A stretch of 64,000 bases of DNA from Brachypodium distachyon (Eukaryota; Streptophyta; Magnoliopsida; Poales; Poaceae), in NCBI RefSeq assembly GCF_000005505.3, contig NC_016131.3, positions 20,419,501 through 20,483,500 on the forward strand, written 5' to 3'. Both the position numbers and the translations under genes were made by a program. Below are positions 35,097 to 46,489 of this stretch, piece after piece (position 1 is the stretch's first letter; every line of letters starts with the position of its first letter). A model generated the notes under the pieces. It was not told the DNA's origin. It ran no database searches and was given only the letters and a program-made list of their open reading frames with translations.

Positions 35097-36039
35097 GCAA
35101 GGCATTCCGGCATGGTTTTTACTGGCCAAGCGCACTACAGGAAGCAGAAGAATTGGTAGGAAATGCAACGGTTGCCAACGATATGCCAGCAAGACTCATA
35201 TGCCGGCATCCGAGCTCAAGACTATTCCAATCACTTGGCCATTTGCTGTTTGGTGTTTGCACATGGTGGGACCTTTCAAGCGGGCGCAAGGAGGCATGAC
35301 GCATATCTTGGTCATGGTGGACAAGTTTACCAAATGGATTGAGGTGAAGCCTATACGAAAATGTGACGGCAAAACCACGGTATCATTCCTGAAGGACATT
35401 ATTTTGAGATATGGTTACCCGCAAGGTATCATCACGGATAACGGAACGAACTTCGCGGAAGGACCTTTTGCGCGATTTTGCGCGGAAAAGAAAATCCGGC
35501 TAGACATTGCCTCCATGTCACATCCTCAGTCCAATGGACAAGTTGAGAGAGCAAACAGCATGGTTCTAGCTGGCATAAAACCTCGGTTGATTGAACCACT
35601 GGAATGCACTCCAAGATGCTGGTTAGATGAACTCCCAGTTGTGCTATGGAGTCTCAGGACAACTCCAAATCGCTCTACCGGCTACACGCCATTTTTCCTC
35701 GTATACGGGGCGGAAGCTGTCTTACTAGCCGACATTGAACATGACTCTCCGCGAGTGACCTTGTATACGGAGGCCGAGGTAAAAGAGGCCCAAGAAAATG
35801 ATGTCGACCTGCTCGAAGAAGCACTGGAATTGGCTCTATCTCGGTCGGCCATCTATCAACAACACCTAATGCGTTATCACAGCCGGAGGGTAAACCCGCG
35901 AGTATTCCGGGAAGGAGACCTTGTGCTCCAACTTATGCAGCGCACAGTCGGCATGCACAAACTGTCGCCTCCCTGGGAAGGACCCTTCATTGTGAGCAAA
36001 GCGCTGCACAATGATTCCTACTATCTTATAGATGCGTAG
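35094..36039 (+). pseudogene. Tat integrase with mutated catalytic aspartate
   Basis: The zinc-binding CNGCQRYASKTH lies at the start; its HH half is upstream in a broken part. The core reads CLHMVGPFKRAQGG, ITDNGTNF and SNGQVERANS. In other elements of this lineage the first motif is LDMVGPF; here His replaces the first Asp of the DDE triad (codon CAC at 35260-35262). The second Asp and the Glu are retained. The C-terminal part ends with LSPPWEGPFIVSKAL and SYYLIDA, typical of Gypsy integrase tails. Confidence 0.85.
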
Positions 36040-36758
36040 GATCCCAAAGCAAACAGGATGGACCGGTCAGGCGAGAAGACCAAGAGGCCATGGAATGTAG
36101 CTTTACTTCGTCCGTTCTATACTTGAAAGATGAGTATTTGTATCGTTTTCTCCTTATGTTCAATGTTTTGAGACAATGAAATTATCCGCCGGGTTCTCAA
36201 AAGGAACTCGGGGACTTACATGCTATTTACGTGTTATATTGCAATTATCATTTTGTATGTCGGCATGGCTTAGTTGTGTAATCTTATGTCGGTTTAGTAC
36301 TGTGTCGGTATTTGAAATCTCCTCTATGACTTCGCTGCTGTCCGCAACCCGGCTTCATGGCAAGCTAGAGATTTGGAATGAGATAACTGAACACATGAAA
36401 AACGATTGCGGAAACAAACAAAGAAGCAAGCCGAGATGCGCGTTGTTTCACTTAACTCGGCATTTCATTCCGTTTTCGGGTATTTCCAAGCGAGTTTGTC
36501 GAGTTTAATTTTTTGAAAGGTTGTTCTATGACTTCGCGATTCATACGTCGAACGCCAACAAGGCAGACAAAAGAACCGAAGTCATAAAATTTCACCAACA
36601 AAAAAAATAGACTCGGGGACTCGGTTGGGACTCGGTAATTAAAAACTTAAATAAATTAAAAGTATGATGCTTCACCAACAAAAGTGTTATAACTCGGTTA
36701 CATCTGCACTCGGCATCCCGGGGATCTGATAATCTTAAAGTGTTTTTTCTAAACATGC
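36040..36758 (+). other. Spacer after integrase
   Basis: No domain. Short CTCGGGGACT-type motifs recur, as is usual in the 3' region of Tat elements. Confidence 0.5.
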
Positions 36759-38114
36759 CTAAGAAGAGAAGGAAGGATTGTTGGTGCCGGAACTCGGTCC
36801 ATCCGTTGCAGTGGAAGCTGACTCGACGACAATCTCTTCGTCGACTGCCTCCTCGTCTTCTTCCTCGGCCATCTCTGCCTTTGCTTCAGATACCGGGCCC
36901 TTCACAAACTTATGCACGTCGGCATATTGGATGAAGGAGTAGGCTCGCTCCTGCCGTTTTGCGATCAGCTCCGGGTCCGAGAGGTAGGGGGAGCCGACAC
37001 GCATCGACTGCAGCACGTCAAGGTTGATGCCGTCGTACCAAGAAAGTACAAACGACAAGGCCTCGTCGGCACCGACGCGAGCGGCCAACTCCCGCCACTC
37101 ATCCAGACGGTCCTCCACCTCCAACAGGCGCGTTGCCAGTTCCGAGATGCCGGTCGGAGCTTCTTCTCTCGGCCACAAGGCTCGAAAGGCCCAGATGCCG
37201 GCGTTGAGCATGTTCACCCCGAAGGACTTCAGAGGCTTTACCTGGCTCGCAATGCTAACCAAGAAATCCTCCAAGTCGTATTCGAAGGGTTCTGCCCCGG
37301 CTGGATCCCTCCTTTTACGGGCTCTAATCACAGCAGCTTGGGCGGTCTCGACAGATTGTGGAAAAAATTCTGACAAAGGCAAAAAGATAGTAATGAATCT
37401 CGGCACCCTATTGCTATCAACGGACAGGTGATCAGAGGAAGAGATTTAGACAAGGGCCACTTACTAGTCAGCATGGCGTCGATTTTGACGAGGTCACGCC
37501 AGCACATGCCGAGCAGGCGGGCGTTCTTGGCCTTTTCCTTCTCTGCAGTACTGGCGCAGGTCTCGACCTCGGCGACGAGATCCTTGCATTTCTGCACCTC
37601 GCGTTCTAGGCAGATCTTCTCATCAGCTTGGGCGGAGAGAGCCGAGGTCAGTTGACCTACCTCGGTCTTGCGTGCCTCCGCCTGAGCTTCAAGTTGCGCC
37701 TTCGGACGGGCCACTTCATCCCGGTGCTGCTCTTCGAGCCGGGTCTTCTCATCTATTTAGCAGATATGTGTTACAGCAGCCTGAGTTTAAAATGGAGGGA
37801 ACCCGGAATAAGGATAAGTTGATACCTTGAACTTCAGCAACGCGCTTCAAGAGCTCAGATATTTGAGCATTGTCCCCAGCTGTAAACAAGAGCACGTATC
37901 AGTTTCTGCTGTGCATCAATACTCGGACAAAGTTTTTATGACAGTAAAATATACTTACTCTGGCTCTGGCGATCGGCTACCAAAGCCTTGTGCTCCGCCT
38001 CCAGCTTCTTGTACTTTGCTAGCAAAATCTTGAAGGTGGCGGTGCGCTTATTCATGCAGGTCTGCAAAATAGTAATCCACAGATAAGTTTGTTACAGTGG
38101 AAGGTTCACAGTTT

Positions 38115-38430
38115 CTCGAGGAATAAGTGTTTGAAGTTTTTAAGCTTCAGGCCGACTATTCTAAACCCGGCCTGAATCTCGGGGAATAAGTCTTTGAAGT
38201 TTTTAAGCTTCAGGCCGACTATTCTAAACCTGGCCTGAATCTCGAAGAATAAGTTTTTGAAGTTTTTAAGCGTCAAGCCGACTATTCTAAACCCGGCCCG
38301 AATCTCGGGGAATAAGTGTTTGAAGTTTTTTAACCTTCAGGCCGACTATTCTAAACCCGGCCTGAATCTCGGGGAATAAGTGTTTGAAGTTTCTAAAATT
38401 TTGGAGAGTGTTTGAAGTTTTCTAATATAA
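38115..38430 (+). repeat. Tandem 63-bp repeat array with internal hairpin
   Basis: Copies start at 38115, 38178, 38241, 38304 and 38368; the last is degenerate. Each unit carries TTCAGGCCG and, 13 bases later, CGGCCTGAA, an inverted pair able to form a stem-loop. Confidence 0.85.
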
Positions 38431-40304
38431 GCTTCAGGCCGACTAATTCTTACTTGCCCTAAACCTCGGGGACTAGGAGTATGGGTACTAGAGTTAGGAG
38501 TGCAAATCTCTAAAGGAGTTTTTCATACCTCTGCAGCTCAGCTAGACTCGAATAAGGCGACCCTTGCCTGGAACATCCGGACCGCCACGGACTCCCGAGT
38601 CGCCGCAGGCGCGGCTCCCACCAAAGGGCTTTGGCGCGCTGTCTGGAGGGTGCTGGAGTTCACCTCCTAACTATCGGTACTGTTCCAGTCCATTACAAAC
38701 TGGCCCAGTGATCCCCAGCTATGCTCGCTGGTCGTCCTGAGGGGAACTCCATGGGTGCTCCGGGCAGGCTGTGAGTTCGAGGAACTTGGAGGCGCTTGGC
38801 CCGTCGGGATAGCGGAGCTCCTAGTTTTCTTGGCTTGCGCAGCTGCAAGTTGGGAAACTTGGGGGCTGCAGTGATGATGGTGGCGGTGTCGGAGTCGTCT
38901 GTGGTTCTTGGGGTTCTTAGGGCCCCGTTGCCGGCTGCTGCGGGGTCTCCGTGACGAACGGCTCCGTTTGTGTCTCGGCTGCTGCCGAGGAAGGAGCAGC
39001 CCCGATTGCCGAGGTCTCGGCAGCGGACGTCCCGGCTTGGGCGACGCTCGTAGCGTCGATGCTCGGGCCGACATCCCAGACGGGAGATGTCGGATCCGCA
39101 GCAGTCTCGGTCCCACTCGTAGCCTGAGTTGTAGGCTCGGCACGAGGAGATGGAGCCGCCGGGATCTCATACGCGATGCACGTGTGAGATTGTGTGGCCG
39201 TCAGAGCCGCCCTGCAGAAATTAAAGTTGGTTACTTTCATGACAGTAAAGAAGAAAACCGACATCAAGGATTGAAGCGTTGTAAGCCTTACCCAACTATC
39301 ATGGGCTTCGGCTTAGGTCCACGATAGGCGGTTTTCTTCCACTTCACACTTCGCGGAAGATCCTTCTCGGCGACACGTTTCTCACGGGCCGGCGCCGTAG
39401 CGGCAACCGGGCCCGACGCCTCAGCAGCAGCTGGAGTCGATGCCTCAGCAGCGGCGGGCTCATCCGAGTCGACTGTTTTTGGATTAGTGCAGATGTAAGT
39501 ATCTTAGTGATAAATGTTCTAATGACTATAAGAAGATGTCGGAGATTGTTACCTTCGGTGCGACAGGGGCCGGCATGGGCGATCGGCATGTGATCCTCTG
39601 AGTCCGGATCTTCATGGTCGATGGTCGTGCGTTGGCTCCCAAAGCGTTTATTCGGAGACTTCTCGTCTTCGTTGCGTTAAAGGGTGAACTTCTGCACAGA
39701 GAAATCAGATTCTGTCGAGATAAGTCTTTGTCAAATAAAAGCCGACATAACCATATGTCGGATATAAATAGAAAGTGTGTATAAACAAGAACTCACCGGG
39801 GGAGCGCGGTGCTTCCGACTATATGCCGGTAAACCCCATTCCCAGCGCTCAGGCATACTCATCTTTGCGATTGCCTTAACCCGGCGCCGGACTTCCGCCT
39901 GGTCACACCGGACGGTGGACACCCGGTTCTGGTCAAACTGTCCACCATAGAAGCACATCTTGTGCGTCCGACTTTGTAGCGGGCACAGTCGCCGGTATAC
40001 GAAGGTGGCCACCAAGTCGTCGGCCGTCATCCCGTTTTCCTTGAGTTCAAGGATGCCGGCGTGGATTTCGTTGATCTCGGGGATGGTCTCCTTTGGATCA
40101 TACGTCCAGTTTTTCTTCTCCTCCGGGGGGCCGACTGCAAATCCCGGCAAGTTGATCTTGTCGGACTCGGAGGAGTTCTTGATATAAAAGAAGGTCTTGA
40201 GCCACTTCTTACAGTACTCAAGACCTTGAATCCGAGGAAAGGCTAAACCTCGGCGAGGTATCACGGTGGCGGCGCCGCACTGAGTCATGGGCTTAGGGGC
40301 GCCG

Positions 40305-43300
40305 TGTAACAACCCAAGAGCAACATTTACATTTAAGCCCTTGTTTGGACCTGTTTGTAATTTAATTCTTGTTGCATAACATTTTACATTTGCATCCATG
40401 TCATGTCATCACTTCTTTGTTTCAGATAAAGTTTGCAAATTACATTTTAATTTGTGGTTTGAAATCTTGTTGTTTGAATTTGCTAGAAGATTCAAATATG
40501 AATCATCCTTTTTTGATTTTGAATTCCTTTTCCTATATTTATAAATGACATTCAAATGGGTTTTGCTTGAAACCTTTAACCCCCTTTGAATATTTCCAAA
40601 TAGTAGTGCCATATTTGAATTCTTCTACTTCTCAGCTTTTCACAATGGTGTTTGAGATTTGAATCCAAAAACTATTTGCAAAACAGAAAACAGAAAAGGA
40701 AAAAGAAAAAAAATCTTACCTCCTTACCTTTTGGCCCGAGCCGGCCCAGCCGCCTCGGCCTCTTCCTTCACGCAGCCCAGTCGCCGCGGCCCACTTTGCC
40801 CGCGCTCGTCCGAAGCCTAGCTCGGCCCAGCAGCCGCGCGCGCCGCCACTACAGTGCGCTTCCCCGCGTCGAAGACGTATTCCGCGAAGTACACCTTGTC
40901 TCACAGTGCTTCTTCCTCCTCTGCTTTTTCTTCCTCCCGACCGGTGAGCCCCGCGCCACGTTCGCCCTCGACAGCGACAGGGAGTGCTCCGCTCCCCTAC
41001 TTAAGCTGCATCGCGCCTCCTCCCTTCCCCAGTGCCAGGCAAACCCTAGCTAGGGTTTCCTCTCCCCCGTTTCTTGCGCCGCGTCGCCGCTTCTTTCGGG
41101 CCGTGGACGCCACTGCGTCCCGCCATCGCCTCCGACCGAACCATGACGCCCCGACCGCATCACCGAGCGCGCCTCATCTTCCTCTACGCGTGGGTGCAAG
41201 GAATCGGAGCGAGATCACCTACATCGACGCCTACGACGACTTCTTCCTCTCCAGCCGCCGCCCGTCTCCGACGAAATTCCGGCGACAACGAGCCTCTCCG
41301 TGGACCATCTTCTGCACGGTGAGCTCCGCCTCATCGATGCGCATCCGTCGCAACCTCCCTCTCTCTCTAATTCTCTCTGTAGAGCGAGCACGACGCGACC
41401 TCACCCTGGAACGCCGCCGGCGAGCTTTGGCTCCATGCCGCGCGCGCGTGCTAGGAGGGCTTGTGCGCTAGCCTTCGTGCTAGCTTGCCTCCGTGAAGCG
41501 CTGGGACGAAAAGGCCAACCGTTCTAACCCTCCGCCGCTAGCTTTGGTCGCCGGCGTTCATGCCATGCCGTGGCCGCCGCGCGCGCCCGCAAGCAGCTAG
41601 CTTGGGCTGGTTCAAAAGGGCACACCCTTGTTCCGGTAAGATCTGTGTCGCAGCCCGCCTGGTTACCTTGCTCGTCCGTTCGCTCTATCAGACCGACCCG
41701 GGTTCGATCTCCCGTGGCCGCAGGGTAAAACCCATCTTTTTACTCTTTGACCAAACCTGACAGGTGGGACCCGCTGGTCAGTGACCGCGGCAGCCAGCTC
41801 AGCGCGCCCCGCCTAGTCAGCCTTCGGGGCCCACTGTCAGCCGCACAGGCTAGCTGCGCCCGCGTAGTTTTAGTTCTCTCTGTGTTTCCATTTGTTTTTA
41901 AATTCTAGCATTATTTCAAATCTTGTTTAAATCCTAGAAAATGCATGCTATGTCCAAATTGAGCAAACCATATATGTTTTGGAATCAGAAAAATGCAAGG
42001 AGTTTAACTGTGCAATTAGATTTACATTTTGAGGTTTCAAATTTCAAATCTGTCCCAGATTTGAAATTCAAACATAAGAACTTATGTAGCTCCTAGTTTA
42101 AAATTGGTAATGAATTTGAACCTTCTGTAAAAATGTGAACTATTCTTTGTAACTTGTACTTTATGACCATGTTACTGTTTAATATATTTGAGCAAGGTGA
42201 AACCACTGTTATCATCCATCTTACCATCTAATGGATAACCTATTTCACTAAATGCCTAGAACTCTTGTTTAAATTGAATGCATCATTCTATCACATGCCA
42301 TGCATCCTTGTTTGCGCATTGCACCCTATGTATGCTTATTTCTACCTACCATGTTTGTTTGGATCTTATCGTTAGCGACTCCGACTTACTCTGCCGACGA
42401 TCCGGGTTCCCACACTTCTTCGGATCCCCTCTCTCGGTGCCCAGCGACCGAGAATCCAGGCAAGCAGCCATTCCTTGAACATGTTGATTATACCCAATGC
42501 CTCTCTCTCATTCTTGCATTATGTTACGTTCTCGGTTATTGTCACGATGCCTCTAGAATTGCATAGCTTTAGTTAGCTCTACTCAAATGCCTGTTGTCTT
42601 GTTCCTTATCCTATTACATGTCACATGTTTGTTATTGCCCTAGTTGGTCATTAGAAGTTCGCTTAGCTTGCTAGTCTAGTGTCCTTACTTGGGGTTATAC
42701 AATAGCTACATCCACATGCTACTTTCTGTATTTAACTGCAATTATTAAACTGTGACCTGCTATTACCTGCACAAGGCAACGATGGGAGGCCATGCTAACG
42801 CATTGGTGTTTTGTTCCATTGGCGCCGACCTAAGGATTGAGTTCTCGTTTTCGCCGACCCAAGAAACTTCGCGCTAACCGCTCGTGGGAGAATATATGGC
42901 TTCCCCCTCGGCTTAGTACTCGTTTCATAGCTCTTCCAGGGGCCACATAGTTCGGGCGTTCCATTTGGCATATCGCAAATACACTGGTGTTGTATTTGGG
43001 ATTTGTTGGTACTTTGCATACATATAGGATTGCGGCACTAGTCTAGAGTGATCATTCTGCGCACACTGAACCACTACCAGCTGTTCACGCAACTCTTGAG
43101 TCCGTACGACGCTTCGGCCGGGCTCTCGTTTCAGATTAGACTCAGTTGGGTGGTCCCCTGGATTAGTTGTGGGGCTTGGAAACATCGTGTCGCTCAATCC
43201 TGTCGGCACATGCTTTTGCGTGTGTTCCATGCTAGTGGCGTCAAGGTTTGGACGAACGTGTACGGGTAAATTGGCACACCCTGCAGGGATAAATCTTTCG

Positions 43301-44135
43301 GAAAGTCGTGTCCGCGGTCATGGACGACTTGGTTGGTATTACTTGATCATAGAGAACTCATACCATTTAATTAACTTAATCTCTTAAACTTGAGTATTAA
43401 TTAGCCTTAATCATGGATATGCTTAAACTGCTTAAGTGTGAGTGCTTTTGGATCATTTCCTCACAAGAGGTTGAGGGGGTGATAAGAGGTTGTGTTTGTT
43501 GGTGTTAGTTGTTAGATCATCACCTCACTTGGTAGACGCTTCTTATCCTCTAATTAGACGATGTCATTAGTGTGTCTCTCCAGATATGTCGCTGCTGCAC
43601 AACCCCACCATTTATCCATCTTTTGAGACTTGTTGCATATCTAGTTTAGATCTCCCGTAAGTCTTGCGAGTACCTTGTACTCAGTTGCTTTGTAACGTTG
43701 TTTTCCTCTAGAGTTTCCGGAGGAACAGGTGAGTGGCTACTTCGTGGAGTTCGACGACGACAGCTTCGACGCTTAGCCAGAAGATTTCAGAGCAGGATTC
43801 TATGAACTTGTGGCAGGCTCTCCTTTTCAGTTTCAGCCTCTTAGGCAATAATTGTAACTTGTCCGTACTCGGGCCTAATTTGCTTCCGCTGGTTTAATGA
43901 TGATTGTGGACATGTGTCCGTGAGTTGTAATAACTTGGTATTTTGCTCCATGTATGAGCTTGACTTAATTCTTGTGTCTTAGAGTGATGTAATGATATCA
44001 TTGTTGTTCCAACCTGCGGTGAACACATTGCGTGTATGTTGTGAAGTGTTCATCGTAGGGAGGCACTGGGACTTGATTTATGCGCGAGTTAGCATTTGGG
44101 GCTAAATTGCATAAATTCAGTCTCGGGGTCTCACA
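40305..44135. mobile_element. 3.8-kb TG...CA insertion, probably a solo long LTR
   Basis: It starts TGTAACAACCC and ends GGGGTCTCACA, flanked by CGCCG on both sides (40300-40304 and 44136-44140). The insertion cleanly splits the antisense gene of the host retrotransposon. I found no internal LTR pair, polymerase, integrase or transposase. A GC-rich block (about 40730-41830) inside AT-rich arms resembles a promoter and leader. Terminal TG/CA plus a 5-bp duplication favours a solo LTR of a long-LTR retrotransposon, possibly a LARD such as Sukkula. The ends are also imperfectly inverted over about 38 bp, so an unclassified DNA element is not excluded. Confidence 0.75.
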
Positions 44136-44833
44136 CGCCGGGATTATCTTTGTCGGGAAGAACTTGGGGCCAAAACATGAAGTATTTGGCCCACAAGTCG
44201 GTGGAAGGCCAGAGGCCGAGATAGGCTTCGCAACAGGTGATGAACGTCGAGAGAGTAAGGATGGGGTTCGCCGAAGGTGGTGCGGTAGAAGGCCAAAGAA
44301 ATCTAAGAACTTCCTAGTGAAGTCATTGGCCGGGAGAGCAAAACCGCGTTCGAAATGAGCGAGGAAGACGACATGCTCACCAGGCTCCGGTGTCGGCACA
44401 ATCTCGTCGCCGAGGATCCGGCACTCCACTTCTTCCGAAATTCGCCGAGAGCGGCGGAGCCACACAATGTCCGTTGGGGAGACATCGGAGCCCTCCCAGC
44501 CAGCTCACTCCGAGCCCGCGCTCTCTTCGACCTGTTGAGCAACAAGGTCGACGGCGGCGGCGTCGCAGGATGAAGAGGCCATTGCTCGGAAAGTAGATCT
44601 AGGGTTAGCATCTATGGCGAGAAGACGGTGGCGCAAGGCTCAAGCGGACAAGGAAACGGCAGCGGAGAGCTAAGCGAGAGCGCGCGAGTATGCGGTCGCG
44701 AGCTCGGTCGCTGCGAGCTAAGGTGTGCGACGGCGGAAGAGCTTGGAGCAACAGCAATGGCGAAGTGCGCAAGGAGCAGAGGAGCGCGAGAAGGCTGGGG
44801 GAGTGCGAAGGGTTCTCACTCTCGCCCCCTCCC

Positions 44834-44842
44834 TCAATTTAT
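44834..44842 (-). promoter_or_regulatory. Candidate TATA box of the antisense gene
   Basis: The minus strand reads GGTATAAATTG here, about 260 bp before the ATG at 44582. The gene therefore appears to have its own promoter, independent of the LTR. Confidence 0.5.
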
Positions 44843-45384
44843 ACCAGCAGTGCACTAATGGGGCGCGGATCTTCCGCGCCCACGATCCCTATGGCCAACG
44901 AAAGGGCTGCACACGATCATGGGGGCAATCAATCCCATTAACGCGCACGCGCTCGGTTACTGCGCGGAGAGGCGCAGTAAATCCCGTCGAATCCGGAAGG
45001 ATAAGGATCCGCGTGGGAACCGATATTCCTCCCTTAATGGCTTGTCAGTTTTACTATCCGATGGGATGACACGCCGCCTTAAAAGACGCGCCGGCAGCAC
45101 TTCGGGTCTTATCTTCCCGTTATTTAAGCAGAACGTGGAGTATAAGCGACATGTGGCACCAATGTCGGCAGAAGCAAATTTTCTACTGCCGGACACGGAG
45201 GAGAAAGGAATCTCAATTCAAAGCTAAGTGAGCACGCCGACTCGGTATGTCGGATTGACTTGATCTCGGCTAAGAAGAACTCGGGGTTGTCTCGGCATCC
45301 TTTTCGGCTGGGCCCTGATGAGCTTCGATGGTTTGTGTATGGGAAACTGTCGTGACCCGACGTCCTCCCCTGCCGGACCGCAAC

Positions 45385-45399
45385 ATCTTCGGGGACTAG
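45385..45399 (+). other. Polypurine-like tract before the 3' LTR
   Basis: ATCTTCGGGGACTAG lies immediately before the 3' LTR, where plus-strand priming occurs. Purine content is imperfect. Confidence 0.5.
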
Positions 45400-46209
45400 T
45401 GTCGGGGGGATGACCCCGGGTAGGGTCTTGACGACACACATTAGCTGAGATGACGAAGGCAAGGCCGGCATAGGCATATACGCCGGCATCCTTAAGCCAA
45501 ACTAATACTAAGCCGGGATACCAGGTGTATGCCGGCAAGTCTATCTTGTCTTACGTGTTTGCAGGATGAGGACGAGTACATTGTTCTCACCCCCCGCCGA
45601 GATGGATCAACGGTCTTATCCTTATCTCATGGCGCAAAGTAAAGCAACGTTCTCTTTATCACGGGAAAGCAGTCGCTGCTTACGTCGTGGTGCCAGGCGA
45701 CTGCGTAAAGAAGCACCAAAAGAGAATCTGTGACGGAAGCCGTCAGCTGGCAGCAGTACTTGTTGCAGGGCGCCAGAAAAAGTAAAGTTGTCTTGTCCCC
45801 TGCGGTGCCACCCGGAGGGAACCAAAGCGCGTGCCCGGCAGGGTCCAAAGAAGATAACGTTAGGCTCCAGCCCGCATGTAAGTGTGACATGGGCGGTTCA
45901 TAAATAGAGCACTACCCCTCCCAGGAGAGGGATCCAAGACTTAGGCATCTAGGGTTTTCCCCTACTTCTTCTTCTTCCTCAAGAATACAGTTCAAGGAGC
46001 GCCATTGTAGAGCTTGTTATCTCGGCTAATACAACAAAGCAGGAGTATGAGTCTTACCTCGGCAAGAGGGCTCCGAACCTGAGTAAATCTGTGTGTGCTT
46101 GTGTATTCGTGCGTGTTTCCCTTCACGTCCTCTCTCCTCCGGATCCTTCTTCGTCCATCGGCCCCAAGATAAGCCATCCCATGGCATCTGCCGTGACACC
46201 ACCACGACA
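45400..46209 (+). repeat. 3' LTR
   Basis: Starts TGTCGGGGGGATGACC and ends CACCACGACA; collinear with the 5' LTR over its full length. Confidence 0.93.
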
Positions 46210-46214
46210 GTGGT

Positions 46215-46286
46215 TGACCTGGCTCTCCAAGATTGTAATGTGTTGAGTTGATTAATAGATCCCCTTTTACCCGAAAAAGAAAGAAA
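46215..46286 (+). mobile_element. 5'-truncated LINE tail, right half with A-rich end
   Basis: Continues the LINE ORF2 frame broken at 28690 and ends in a GAAA-rich tail that runs into the 21-bp target duplication at 46287-46307. Confidence 0.75.
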
Positions 46287-46376
46287 GAAAGAAACAAGTA
46301 GTTTCGTGCTATCGATGGAGAGGTAGTTACTTGCCTTGAGTTTCTTCAATCTCTTTCCTTCTAGTAATGGTCTAGG

Positions 46377-46482
46377 TAACCAGTTGTTGAAGATGCTCTT
46401 ATCAAACGCCGGATATGACAGACTGTAGCTAACCAGTTGTTGAAGATGCTCTTATCAAACGCCGGATATGACAGACTGTAGC
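46377..46482 (+). repeat. Perfect 53-bp tandem duplication
   Basis: 46377-46429 and 46430-46482 are identical and adjacent, beginning TAACCAGTTGTTGAAGATGC. No coding role is evident. The lack of any mismatch suggests a recent event. Confidence 0.9.
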
Positions 46483-46489
46483 AAATCTG

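Larger units (their letters stand above)
36759..44582 (-). pseudogene. Antisense gene of the Tat element (putative gypsy-type transposon protein)
   Basis: On the minus strand, a start at 44582 (MASSSCDAAAVDLVAQQ) leads, after a frame change, into WLRRSRRISEEVECRILGDE, PEPGEHVVFLAHFERGF and LPANDFTRKFLDFFGLLPH. After the insertion at 40305-44135 the reading resumes as GAPKPMTQCGAATVIPRRG up to a GT donor at 39796-39795. This matches the plant domain often annotated as Transposase_28 or putative gypsy type transposon. Further exons appear to encode an Ala/Pro/Ser-rich stretch (about 39220-38917), a coiled-coil segment (about 37714-37450) and an acidic tail rich in EEEDEEAVDEE (about 36880). Tat elements of grasses often carry such an antisense gene; its function is not established. 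This copy is broken. Confidence 0.7.
28691..46209 (+). mobile_element. Full-length Tat-type Gypsy LTR retrotransposon
   Basis: Two LTRs of about 810 bp bracket a 15.9-kb interior, and GTGGT flanks both sides (28686-28690 and 46210-46214). The order gag, protease, reverse transcriptase, RNase H, second (archaeal-type) RNase H, integrase marks the Tat lineage of plant Ty3/Gypsy elements. A long 3' non-pol region carries a minus-strand gene and a tandem repeat. The element is defective: several frame changes and lost catalytic residues are visible. A secondary insertion sits at 40305-44135; without it the element would be about 13.7 kb. Confidence 0.93.

Noticed and set aside
38115..38430. Considered as a CRISPR-like repeat array
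   Set aside because: Units are contiguous without unique spacers and lie inside a plant retrotransposon; it is an ordinary tandem repeat.
40854..41527. Overlapping open frames of 205, 82 and 75 codons in the 3.8-kb insertion
   Set aside because: Low-complexity Arg/Pro/Ser-rich translations from GC-rich leader-like DNA; none resembles a known family.
41680..41730. tRNA-like GGGTTCGATCTCCCG
   Set aside because: The T-loop resemblance is not accompanied by a paired acceptor stem or anticodon arm in the flanking bases.
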